Shown here: piece by piece, positions 12,745 through 22,879 of the stretch
Position numbering within the stretch: the stretch's first letter is position 1
Layout of the letters: each line of letters opens with the position of its first letter
DNA from: Medicago truncatula
Taxonomy: Eukaryota > Streptophyta > Magnoliopsida > Fabales > Fabaceae
Length of the DNA stretch: 64,000 nt
Direction of reading: 5' to 3'
Assembly: GCF_003473485.1 (NCBI RefSeq)
Contig: NC_053046.1
Coordinates: 14,952,001 to 15,016,000 of the forward strand
Notes under the pieces: model-generated
The model's input: only the letters and a program-made list of their open reading frames with translations
The model's database searches: none
Told to the model about the DNA's origin: nothing
Translations under genes and position numbers: made by a program

Positions 12745-13130
12745 CACTTTGAATTTCGTTGTCCATTGGATCTGCCAATTGCAGGAAGTAGAGCAACATC
12801 AAGAAGGCACATCTAGAGCTGTTGTTCCAAGCAATTGATCTACTGGTATTTGCACATCCTGTTTTTAATTGATTTTCTATGTTGGTCGAGGTGCAGATTT
12901 GGGTCCCTTTAAGAAAGAAAATTTGCAAAAGAAAGTATAAGTATTTCAATTACTTGTTTTTTGACTCTAGAAATGATTGAAAATGGCAATATAAACATGT
13001 ACCATTTTGCTGTTTATAACTTAAAGGTACATTGTAGGTGTGATTTTAATGATCCATTCTACTTGTAGTATGAGTCTTTTACTGTGCCATGTTTCTAACT
13101 GGAGTTGATTATCAATCTTGAACAAAATAT
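12745..13130. repeat. Inverted repeat, left arm (partner 15489-15760)
   Basis: Reverse complement of 15489-15760 with indels. Shared landmarks are the 'gtccattggat..gccaa' stretch, 'ctagagctgttgttcca', 'atccaatgt..gatccatt'-type sequence and 'gattatcaatcttgaaca'. Arms are separated by about 2.4 kb. The right arm lies just beyond the 3' end of the minus-strand gene at 16028-17346, so the left arm may be an inverted copy of that gene's downstream flank. Confidence 0.8.
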
Positions 13131-13261
13131 AACAAGGGTTTTTTATTTTTAACTCTTGGATTGTGCTTTTTTCTACTATTGGTTTCTACTATATAAGCAA
13201 TTTTGGTTCCAATCATTCAAAAAACATCAATTGGTTAAAATCATTTTGTGTAAATATATCT

Positions 13262-13475
13262 AAAGGGGTTGTTGAATTTCCGATTTAAGTGGTTTTCATA
13301 CATTTGATTATGCTCGCCACCTTTCTTGCTGAAGTATATTCCTTTGGCAACACAGCACTATATTCATCAAAACTTTGCATGTATGCATTCATATGCTAGG
13401 CTTGAATCTGCATTAAATCTTCATTCTATATCTACCAAATTGAAATAGATTCAAGAAACAACTTACAAGAGAACT
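13262..13475. repeat. Direct repeat copy 1 (partner 13905-14100)
   Basis: Shares 'ggttttcatacatttgatta', 'cactatattcatcaaaa', 'aaatcttcattctatatct' and 'gaaatagattcaagaa' with 13905-14100 in the same order. No ORF of note. Confidence 0.8.
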
Positions 13476-13904
13476 TGGCCAAAACCCTAGTACATTTGTG
13501 GACGACAGTTTAGATCTGGCGGAAAAAGAAGATAATTGTCGTTGAAAATTGCAGATTTTTCCATTTAGAGCAACGAAAGGAAACATAAAAGATGATTAAA
13601 ATTGATAAAAAAAAAAGTGATTAATATTTGATTAATAGTGGAGAATGATAAGTCTGCATAAACATAGCCTTAGTCAGGTAGTTATTAAGTTATAAGTGTT
13701 TTGAAATTGCAAGGGTTAATTGAAAGAATTTGTTTACAGACTATGATATGATTCGACTAGTGTTCCGTCGCACAACTCGAGAAGCCCCTTTAGCACACCA
13801 ATCTAACTTTACCGGCGCCAAATATTTCATACTTTGCAGGAGGATGAATGTATATCCGAAGGCCATATACTCCCTTTCCGGTAAGGGATATATAATTATA
13901 AGGG

Positions 13905-14100
13905 GATTACTGAATTTTAATTTAATTGGTTTTCATACATTTGATTATGCTTGTCACTTCCTTTCTTGTTGCGTACATGCAAGAAAGGACTTGATTACCT
14001 CGGCCGCACTATATTCATCAAAATTTTGTAGGCTTGAGTATATACTAAATCTTCATTCTATATCTTTTAAACTGAAATAGATTCAAGAACCAACTAACAA
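13905..14100. repeat. Direct repeat copy 2
   Basis: Diverged copy of 13262-13475. It overlaps a 116-codon open frame (13730-14080) that resembles no known protein and is probably chance. Confidence 0.8.
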
Positions 14101-16027
14101 GATAAATCCTTTCTTTCATTCCATAATGCCGCAAATGCCGCGATTTGTTCTGTGAATTCTGTTGAGAAAGTGTTCACGGTGGCCGCCACTCTCATACACA
14201 GCATGTTGGGGCGGCCACCCACTGATCCGCTCTATTATCGCAATACGATTTGCCACTATTAACAACCTAGCCTAAATCCTCAACTTGGTTTTTGTCAAGC
14301 CTTTTTAAATTAAACATTTTCCTTCTGAAGAAAAAAAAAAAACTGATTAAAGTTAAAAGTTCTTATGTAAACCAAATCATCAAATAGTATCCACTAAAGC
14401 AAAAAATTCTGTCAACCGACCAAGTTAAAAGTGCTTTGAAATTGCAAGCGAAAAATGTTTTCAGGGATTAAAATCAAAGTGACCACTGATTGTTTTGACT
14501 TTTTGAATATTTGAAGTCTAAAATAAGATAACTTATATAAGACATTTAAACTAAGAACCTTCGTGTATTACAAAATAACTCAATAGTAAAATGACAATCT
14601 TGATGAATCTTTCCTCTTCAGAGCAACTTCTCTTCACCTAATCTGTTTCTCTTTGTCTGCATCATGGGAGGAAATCACTTATACAGATGTGAAAATTATA
14701 TCATAGTAACACAATTATAAGTAGAGAGATTTTTTGAAACAGGTAGAGATATCAAAGCAGCAGATACAGAAAATAAAATAATTCAGCATAAAAAATTCAT
14801 GATTGACAATTATGTGAGAACTAAAAATAAATCCCAACTTAAAAGGAGTTTTTTTTTGGTAGTGTAACTTAAAGGAGTTTACAAAAATAAAAAAGGAATG
14901 AGAACCATTATAGCTTGAAATTTGAAAACAAAGAATTAAAAAAATAGTTTCTACTGAGTGCAAGAATACAATTAAAATTTCGTATACAATGAAGAAAAGG
15001 CATAAGAGATAAACCCTGTAAACCATGCACATAGAAGAGAATCAACTATGCTATCATGTATCTCGCCCTCAAGTAAATGGCAATAGTAGAAATTATAAAA
15101 TTAATGGGAAAGTAGATGAAATATAAATAAGCAACAAGAAGAGCTTGTTAATGAAGTAATAAGCAACAAGAAGAGTTTGTTAATGAGGAACTTGTAGACA
15201 TAACATACATGGACTATTCGCCAAAAAGGAGATTCGCATTCACGATAGACGAATAGACATCATTTTCAATTTTAGCATGAATAAAATATATTAGCAAAGT
15301 AATTGGAGACAACATTAGTTATAGATAAAGAACGATATGTAGAAATAAAACAAGTGTGCCAAATGAGGAATATCACATAGAAAGACCCTACCCTTAAGGA
15401 ATTGATAAAGCACATTACTACTAATACATTAGACTTGATTCCAGGTACCACAATAAACAGCGTCAACAGAAGCATCATCAGTTTAATTATTTTGTTCAAG
15501 ATTGATAATCAACCCCAGTTATTAGAAACATGGCACGGTAAAAGGTAAATACTCAAGTACAACAACAAAGCATTAAAATTAAACATACAATGGATCCAAA
15601 TCTGCGCCTTAACTTCACAGAGAAAATCAATTAAAAGCAGGATGTACACATACCAGTAGATCTACGGCTTGGAACAACAGCTCTAGATGTGCCTTCCTGA
15701 TACCGCTCTACTCCCTGCAGTTGGCAAATCCATTGGACAAAACATAATTCAAAGGGTTACTCGGTACACCAGTCTGTTGAATGTCATAAAGACTAAAGTG
15801 AAAGCTAATTTGTATGATTGACAGATCAAATTAGGAACAAAACAAGATGCAAGAGTTCTACTAATGTTTGTGCCTAGATAAGTATATTATTGATTTTTGC
15901 CATAGCTAAAACCAACTATAACATGTTATACTCAACCACGATTCGGTTGATATAAGCCTGCTAATTCAAACCTCAGCAACAGTCTTTGCTATATGATATA
16001 ATCTGAAGCTGACCTGTCTAAAGCCCG
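14101..16027. other. AT-rich intergenic region with inverted-repeat right arm
   Basis: No gene is supported from 14101 to 15488. Minus frames at 14715-15032 and 15272-15499 are hydrophobic and low complexity, with no family match, and sit in AT-rich DNA. 15489-15760 is the inverted-repeat arm. 15761-16027 may be 3' UTR of the gene starting at 17346. Confidence 0.45.
15489..15760. repeat. Inverted repeat, right arm (partner 12745-13130)
   Basis: Reverse-complement match to 12745-13130; shorter because of internal gaps. Lies 3' of the minus-strand membrane-protein gene. Confidence 0.8.
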
Positions 16028-17346
16028 TTAGAATTCTTGACTGGAGATTTCTCCAATGCCTTTAAAACCCTGAAGTTGAAAACAGTATCACTTGGCATAC
16101 AACATATATTAAATTTCAAAGCAAGATACCATAGCATATAGAGATAAAAATTGTCTTAAACTCCATACTAACATATGATGACAGCCAAACTTGTGACGGT
16201 TAGAAAAATAAAAACAGAGAACAAAGTACGAGATAGAACAACACCTTCAGAGTTGGAGACGTTCTAGAATATTTAGACAAAACAATGGGCTTCTTTGAAG
16301 GATTCAGTCGTTCCTGTTGAATATTCATTAATTACATCAGATGATCCGACAGTTATTTAAAAAAATTGGCACAGCCTAACACTGGCTGGCACGTAATAAG
16401 CTAACAACTGGATTGTCCGACCCATCCGAAACCGGCACTATAATTTTGACAATTGTACAATTCGAAAACAAAACCATTAAATGATCCACAACAAGTTTGT
16501 TTACCTGAGCAGCATTTTTAGTGTAAAAGACATCACATCTAGCAGATAACAATCTTTCTTGACGAATAGAAGATAAATATCTTTTGTTCAACCACCACTT
16601 TGACCAAAACAAACATATAATAAAGAAAATAACACCGTTAATTCAGAAAAAAAGAATATTGTGAAACCCTAGTAATAACAAAAATCATATTGTATACAAA
16701 TTGTAAGTGGATTGATTGTGATACCTTGTACAAATCAGAGGAAATAGTTGTTATGGGTACAAGGGCAATGTAGCCAATTAAACCTAAATCAAGAAAGAAA
16801 GCAACAAGATAAGATGAGCAATGAAGTAAAATGGATAAAGAAATAAGTTATATTTTTTTTCAAAAACCAAACTAATCCACTGAAATTGGCATCGAGAGAA
16901 TGAAACCCTGAGACCTTGAGAAGAGCAAAACTTCAAGGTTCCAAGCCAACACCACCATACCAACCCAAGTGGGTTGTGAAAAAGAAAATAAGTGTGAGGG
17001 AGATAGGAAAAAAGTACTAACTCAAAAAAAATATCTTGAAGATCAAAACGGGAAAGCAGTCAGATATGTGTTCATATTCAGGGGGAGTAATCTCTTTGTC
17101 TTTGGCTTTACGAGGGAAAAGTAGAGATAGCAGGCCTTCCATGAGAGCAAAGCAGTGAGAAAACTCGGCTTCGATAAGGCTATTCATCTCGTCCTTGGAG
17201 AGGTGAGATAACTCATCCTCCATGAGACGAGATAGCTCGTCTTCGGTGAGACGAGATATATCGGCTTTGGAGAGGCGAGTGACCTTGCATGCGATGTTGT
17301 CGCAGGCATCGCGAAGAGCCGGGTGAAGTTCGTTGCAGCCAGGCAT
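16028..17346 (-). CDS. Small single-pass membrane protein with octapeptide repeats, unknown function
   Basis: Five exons join in phase with GT-AG borders: 17022-17346, 16725-16783, 16505-16597, 16245-16313, 16028-16069. They total 588 bases, 195 residues plus TAA. The start is ATG 17344-17346 (MPGCNELHP); no in-frame ATG lies closer upstream and a CT-rich 5' leader precedes it. Residues about 24-63 are five repeats of an acidic/leucine octad (for example RLTEDELS, RLMEDELS, HLSKDEMN), probably helical. The exon 1-2 junction rebuilds one continuous hydrophobic stretch (FPVLIFKIFFL, then SLIGYIALVPI), which strongly supports the splice. A basic tail follows (WWLNKRYLSS, then a Ser/Lys-rich end, stop after SSQEF). 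I do not recognise the family. The charge pattern suggests an acidic domain on one side of a membrane and a basic tail on the other; which membrane is unknown. Confidence 0.7.
17158..17277 (-). repeat. Five 24-base repeats encoding octapeptides
   Basis: Within exon 1 of the gene at 16028-17346, 24-base units each encode x-L-x-(K/E)-(A/D)-(D/E)-hydrophobic-(S/N). DNA similarity is highest between the second and third units (CTATCTCGTCTC-type spacing), so the array grew by unit duplication while keeping frame. Confidence 0.85.
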
Positions 17347-17538
17347 CCCTGCGTCTGTGTCAACGTGTATGCTATGCTGCTTATTCAAATTCAAATACAC
17401 AGGTACGAAGACAACTCAAAACCGAATGGACAAAAGGAGTAGAAGAAAGGAAGAAGGAGAGAAAAGCACAGGAAGCATCAAGTGTGTATTTTCTCGTGTG
17501 TGTGAGCTCTCATTTGTAGAGAAAAATTTGCAAACTTT

Positions 17539-18437
17539 GGGAACAAGTAATACATTACTTTTACTTTGACATTATATAATTCACATATTAGATCTAGTAC
17601 AGAAATATCTCAATTGGAATATTTAAACCCTAATGTTTTGGGCTCCCTGCGCTGGATCAAATTTATTATTTTATTTTTTTCACTTTTGATCTGTCTTTTT
17701 TAATTGAGCAATTTTTGTCCCTAAAATTTTGACTAATGATCGATGATATTCTTATGCTTTTTTTGGAAATTTGGAGGTGAGAAATATCAAAAATAGAAAA
17801 AACTTTCACATTTTTTAGAAGGGCAATTTTTTAGAGAACCGTAGATTAATACTTATGATTAATATATTTTTAATTTTAATATATATTGAATTTGAAAAAA
17901 TCATATAAACTCTCTAAAATTCCTAAAAACCTTCTCCCAATACAATTTTGAGTTCCTCAAATGAGGGTAATTTTGTACTATGAATAAAAAATTAACATCC
18001 AAAACCCTTTGCTCGATCCCGATGTCTTTTATTTCTTCCACTTGCTCCTTCCTTTTTTCCAAAACCATCTTCTCCCCTCTAAACTTCCAAACAAAGCCTT
18101 AAGAAGTCAAAACTCATGACTCTCTTTGCTTTACTTATCGTTAAGACAGTGACATGATTGATGTCAATTTCAATACGAACAACATATTTATTTTCATGTT
18201 GTTTTAATGGAATTGATATTAATTAGGTCATTATCTCAATCATGACTAAAGGAGAAGGCTAAACTATACACCCTCCGATCACTATTATAAGAAAAATTAA
18301 CATTTTAGATACATCCATTAAATTATTTATATGGTCTATTATAAAAATTATATACATCATTAAATGAATGAATTTAAAATGTAAATTTTGTTTTATCATA
18401 GAGTCTGAAAGGTGTACTTAGATATGATGTTGATGAG
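17539..18437. repeat. 0.9 kb segmental duplication, copy 1 (uninterrupted)
   Basis: Matches 19279-19609 plus 21329-21892 at high identity, starting with 'aacaagtaatacattac' and including 'gttttgggctccctgcgctg'. It begins just upstream of the 5' leader of the octapeptide gene. Because it lacks the transposon found in copy 2, it is a ready-made empty-site control. Confidence 0.92.
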
Positions 18438-18900
18438 TCAATAATTATATGTTTTAGCTTAATATTTAATTTAATTTTAATTAGATTTAAGTTTATTTTA
18501 TTTAAGTTTATTTCCTTTTTAGAACTCTTTTACTACAATTGCATATTATTATATTTCGGGAACAAATATTCTAAAGATTGAGTCTTGGAGCAAAAGAAAG
18601 GAGAATTGGAGCTGATTCGTGTCAAAAATATAAAAGATCTTACACAAAAATATCTGGTGCAAGGATTGAGGACAAAAATATGAATATCTCATACAAAAAT
18701 ATCATGTGCAAAGAATTTGAAGATCTTGTACAATAATATAAAAGTGGCACGCCCCATTATACCCTTTTGCTGTAATTGCTTAGATTCTAAGTCGAATGTA
18801 AACTATAAATAGAGTAGCTAGCCATCACAAATATTCATCTTTTGTTCTCTGAAATAATAAGTGACAATTGTTTCTTTGAATAAAAGTTCACCTTTATTTT
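18438..18900. other. Spacer between the duplication copies, LTR-like character
   Basis: No ORF. It contains a TATA-like CTATAAATAGAG near 18803, preceded by short repeated phrases ('acaaaaatatc..tgtgcaa'). With 19133-19278 it has the look of an LTR or promoter fragment, but no TG/CA ends are definable. Confidence 0.3.
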
Positions 18901-19132
18901 GGGTGCGGTTATGGTGCATAAATCCAGAAATGGTTTTGGAGTACAACTCACAGAAACTATTTCCACAGCAAAATGGTTTTGGCATAATTTTATACAAAAC
19001 ATATTATGATATATGCAGGGTGTTGGAAACCAATAAGTACATCTAATGGTTTTGGAATACAACTCACAGAAACCATTTCTGGATTTATGCAGGGTGCATA
19101 AGGGATTTCCTTATGCACCATAACCGCAGCCC
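18901..19132. mobile_element. Small TIR transposon (MITE), 230 bp
   Basis: Ends are inverted: GGGTGCGGTTATGGTGCATA on the left and TATGCACCATAACCGCAGCC on the right. CCTTTATTTT at 18891-18900 is repeated exactly at 19131-19140, a target duplication of 8-10 bases that overlaps the terminal CC. That length fits hAT or Mutator-type transposition. The interior repeats GTTTTGGA(G/A)TACAACTCACAG twice directly and AGAAATGG.. / CCATTTCT inversely, giving a foldback shape. No coding capacity. Confidence 0.88.
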
Positions 19133-19609
19133 TTTATTTTATGTTCTTCTTCTTCTTCTTCTCTTCTATGTCTACAATGAAAGTTGGTGAGTAGACTTCT
19201 CTTGTCTTGGGATTGTTGGGTAAGTCTAATGATATAATCCTAATCAAGCCAAGCCTTAAACCCTAAGTGAGAAACTTTAGAAACAAGTAATACATTACTT
19301 TGACATTAGGTAATTCACATATTTAGATCTAGTACACAAATATCTCAATTGGAATATTTAAACCCTAATGTTTTGGGCTCCCTGCGCTGGATCAAATTTA
19401 TTATTTTATTTTTTTCACTTTTGATCTGTTTGCTTTTTTAATTGAGCAATTTTTGTCCCTAAAATTTTGACTAATAATCGATGATATTCTTATGCTTTGT
19501 TTGGGAATTTGGAGGTGAGAAATATCAAAAATAGAAAAAACTTTCACATTTTTTGGAAGGGCAATTTTTTAGAGAACCGTAAATTAATATTTATGATTAA
19601 TATATTTTA

Positions 19610-21328
19610 AGGGTTAATAGGTCTTTACCCCCCTGTAATATAGGACACTTTTGGTTTTGCCCCCTGTAAAAATTTTTTTTTAGATTCCGTCCTTGTAAAA
19701 TGAAGATTCTTCAAGATTGCCCCCTGAGCCCTGTGACTCAGCAGAATCTATGATGTGGCGCCTACATGGCTTTTTCTTTTTATTTTTTATTTTTTTTTGC
19801 TTGCCACGTGTAAAAAATAGTTTACACGTCATTTTTATTTAAAAAAAATAAAATAAAAAATAAAATTTAAAAAACCGAAAATCATATTTTAAAAAATCTG
19901 AAAAAATTCAAACTATTTTTTTAAATCGAAAACAAATTAGATTTTTTTTCCAAAAATTAAAAAACATTTAGATTTTTTTCCGAAATAGAAAATTGTCTTA
20001 TCTTTTTCGAAATTAAAAAACATTCAGATTTTTTTCGAAATAAAAAAGTTTTTTTAATTTTTTCTACAAAGAATGAAAATTCTGGAAAATATTTTAATTT
20101 TTAAAAATTTGGATATAAATGTTTTTAAATTTCAACTATTTAATCTGGAAAAAAAATTGATTTTATTTTAATTTTTAAAATCTTAACTTCAGATATTTTC
20201 GAAAATTTTAAATTTAGAAAAAATTCTGATTTGTTTTTGAAATTATTTATAAAATCCAGTTTTTTTTTTTTAAATACTTCCTAATTTCAGAAAAAAAAAT
20301 GATTTTATTTTTATTTTTTTATATAAAAAATAAATTCGTAGAAATTCAGGAATATATTTTTTGAATTTTTTTCTAAATGCTAACTTAATATATTTCCCAT
20401 CACTACTAAAAAAACAAAAATTAGTGAGGGAAATTTTGTGAGGAAAAACGTGAAATCCCTCTCTAATTCCGTCACTAAATTTTGCGACCATGAAATTTGT
20501 GAGGAATTTCATTTTTTCGGTCACTAATTTCCCTCGCTAATTTTGCTTTTTCTGGTAGTGCATCAATGACAGGAAAACCCATATGGTATACCATTTCCAT
20601 TCTCAAACTTAATATATTTCCAAATTTTCCAAAAAAATTATATTAAATTTTAAAAAAAAATCCGAATTAAATTAAAATTATAAAATTTGGAAAAAAAAAG
20701 TATTATCTAATTTTTTTGAAATTGTAAAAAATATTTGAATTTTTTCTAATTATTTAATTTCAAAAAAGAATTTATAAAATTTCTGGAATAAAGACTTTGA
20801 AATATAAAATATTTTTTTTTATTTTAAAAATTAAATTAAAAAAATCTGCATGTTTTTTCTGATTTTAACAAAAATCCGGAACTTAATTTTTTTTTAAAAT
20901 CTGAATTTTAAAATTTTTTTAAAAATATCTGAATTTTTTTTTGATTTTTTAAAAAGAATTAGGAAGTATTTTAAAAAAAATCTAGAACTTTATTTTAAAT
21001 TTTTTTTTTCAATTTTTGAAAAAAAAATTCTATTTTTTTTTCTGATTTTTAAATTATTTTTCGATTTTTAAAAAAAATAGATTTTTTTATTTTTTTTTTA
21101 ATTTTAAATGACATGTAAATTATTTTTTACACTTGGCATCCAAAAAAAAATGAAAAATAAAAAAAAATGCCATGTAGGTGCCACATCATAGATTCTGCTG
21201 AGTCATAGGGCTCAGGGGGCAATCTTGAAGAATCTTCATTTTACAAGGACGGAATCTAAATTTATTTTTTTACAGGGGGCAAAACCAAAAGTGCCCTATA
21301 TTACAGGGGGTAAAGACCTATTAACCCT
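19610..21328. mobile_element. Long-TIR non-autonomous DNA transposon, 1719 bp
   Basis: The element starts AGGGTTAATAGGTCTTTACC and ends with its reverse complement. The inverted arms run about 240 bases (to about 19855 and from about 21085) and include 'ctcagggggcaatcttgaa' and 'catagattctgctgagtca' on the right. The left flank ends ATTTTA and the right flank begins ATTTTTA; the empty site in the sister duplication reads ATATTTTTAATTTTA, so a 6-7 base A/T target duplication is supported. The interior is extremely AT-rich with no ORF. Long arms suggest a Mutator-like or foldback element; the superfamily is not certain. Confidence 0.93.
20401..20560. mobile_element. CACTA-type MITE nested in the long-TIR element
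   Basis: Starts CACTACTAAAAAAACAAAAA and ends TTTTTCTGGTAGTG, the CACTA-superfamily terminus in inverted form. CAT at 20398-20400 is repeated at 20561-20563, the 3-base target duplication expected for CACTA elements. Subterminal 'tTAGTGAGGGAAAT' is mirrored by 'ATTTCCCTCGCTAA'. 160 bases, no coding capacity. Confidence 0.88.
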
Positions 21329-22094
21329 ATTTTTAATTTTAACATATATTGAATTTGAAAAAATCATATAAACCATCTAAAACTCCTAAAAATCTTCTCC
21401 CAATACAATTTTGAGTTCTCAAATAAGGGGAATTTTGTACTATGAATAAAAAATTAACACCCAAAACCCTTTCCTCGATCCCGATGTCTTCTATTTGTTC
21501 CACTTACTCCTTCCTTTTTTCCAAAACCATCTTCTCCTCTCTAAACTTCCAAACAAAGCCTTAAGAAGTCAAAACTCAAGACTCCTATGCTTTACTTATC
21601 GTTAAGACACTGACATGATTGATGTCAATTTCAATATGAACAACATATTTATTTTCATGTTGTTTTAATGGAATTGATATTAATTAGGTCATTATCTCAA
21701 TCATGACTAAAGAGGAAGGCTAAACTATATACCATTTGGTCATTATTATAAGAAAAATCAATATTTTAGATACATTCATTAAATTATTTATATGGTCTAT
21801 TATAAAAACTATATACATCATTAAATGAATGAATTTAAAATATAACTTTATACTTTATAATAGTGCCTAATGTACTTAGATATGATGTATCTCGTCGTTG
21901 AAATTGTGATTATTTTTTAAGTAATTAGTCAACAGTAGACCATGGTCCGCATTAGAATTTACCTTCTTTAAATGTTTTTGTTTATGAGCAATTTATTTTT
22001 ATATCAAGATTTTAGAAAAAGAAAATGCATGAATAATTTAAATAAATCAAGGAACAATTATTATTTTTATGATAAAATTTAATTAGTATCGGGC

Positions 22095-22170
22095 ATGCCG
22101 CATGTGTATCAAGAAGCTAACAAGTGTCTTGATGTTTTTGCCAATATACATAATGAAGGTGACATGGAAA
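22095..22170 (+). pseudogene. Fragment of a retroelement RNase H-like domain
   Basis: The frame reads HVYQEANKCLDVFANI, matching the HxxREANxxADxLA motif that ends the RNase H-like domain of plant LINEs. Nothing further of the domain is present on this strand; the frame runs on into another insertion. A remnant of about 25 codons. Confidence 0.6.
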
Positions 22171-22172
22171 TT

Positions 22173-22700
22173 ACTTTTTTTTTTTTCAACAGCCAATATT
22201 TATTATTAGGAACCAAACTCACAAAGTGGAAGTTTGTCCCAAAAACACAATTACAATACCACAGCACAAAAGCTATAGGGAAGACCAAAGAGAAAAACAA
22301 ACACCTAAGCAAACAGCACCATGAAAACATGGTCTGCTGCCCAGCCACAACAGTGCGTCCCAAACCTGCCATAACAGAAGAAAAACAGCAGAAAAAACCA
22401 AGACAGCAGCCCTATAACAAGCAGCCCCCAAAAAACACCATAAAGGCTATCTAAGTAGACGCTCCCGAGGGTTCCAACGCCACTCGTAATACAAACACGA
22501 TATCGTTTTTCGCCTACTCATACTCCAATACCAAGCTAACGTACACCTTGATATTCTCAATCAATTCCTCTACCTCAACCACACCATTATTGAAGATAAT
22601 CTCATTCATATGCTTCCAAATAACCGAAATAGGCAATGTCAATAATATTGAAGGCTTCACCATATCATATTCTCACCTCCTACAATATGCTCATCACTAA
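22173..22700 (-). mobile_element. 3' end of a LINE retrotransposon
   Basis: On the minus strand the sequence near 22640-22500 reads VIWKHMNEIIFNNG and then VEELIENIKVYVSLVLEY, typical of the tail of the zf-RVT domain of plant LINE reverse transcriptases. A Cys/Trp/Leu-rich stretch with stops follows, then a short poly(A) (T run at about 22174-22186 on the plus strand). That is a LINE 3' terminus. The 5' part is missing (5' truncation). Confidence 0.7.
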
Positions 22701-22879
22701 TGTGCGTCCTCTAGTCCGATACTACTAACCACTCTACCACCAGCTCCAACTACACTATAATTTTACTACAATAGTATCAGAGCTGCGTTCGGTCATTAAT
22801 TGGGCGTAGCAAAATATGACCTCTTGTCACCAACTATATATTCTACAACATGTATTCTACTATCCTCCAACTACACTAT
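22660..22879 (+). mobile_element. LTR end plus primer-binding-site remnant
   Basis: 'atagtatcagagctgcg' near 22770 matches the plus-strand primer-binding site of plant copia-like elements (complement of initiator tRNA-Met, TGGTATCAGAGC), with one mismatch. The preceding 100 bases would be the LTR end. Orientation is opposite to the copia element to its right, so it is a separate fragment. Confidence 0.45.

Larger units (their letters stand above)
19279..21892. repeat. 0.9 kb segmental duplication, copy 2 (split by a transposon)
   Basis: Second copy of 17539-18437, interrupted at 19610-21328 by a long-TIR element. Outside the insertion, order and identity match copy 1 to the shared 'cttagatatgatgt' at the right end. 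Confidence 0.92.

Noticed and set aside
17289-17569. Plus-strand frames across the octapeptide gene's exon 1 and leader
   Set aside because: They are antisense to a multi-exon gene with consistent splice phases and carry no features.
20270-20524. 84-codon minus frame inside the AT-rich element
   Set aside because: It overlaps the CACTA MITE and is Phe/Lys-rich low complexity, so it is chance.
22109-22454. Opposing frames of 87 and 119 codons
   Set aside because: Both run through LINE remnants; only short motif matches are meaningful and these were recorded as fragments.
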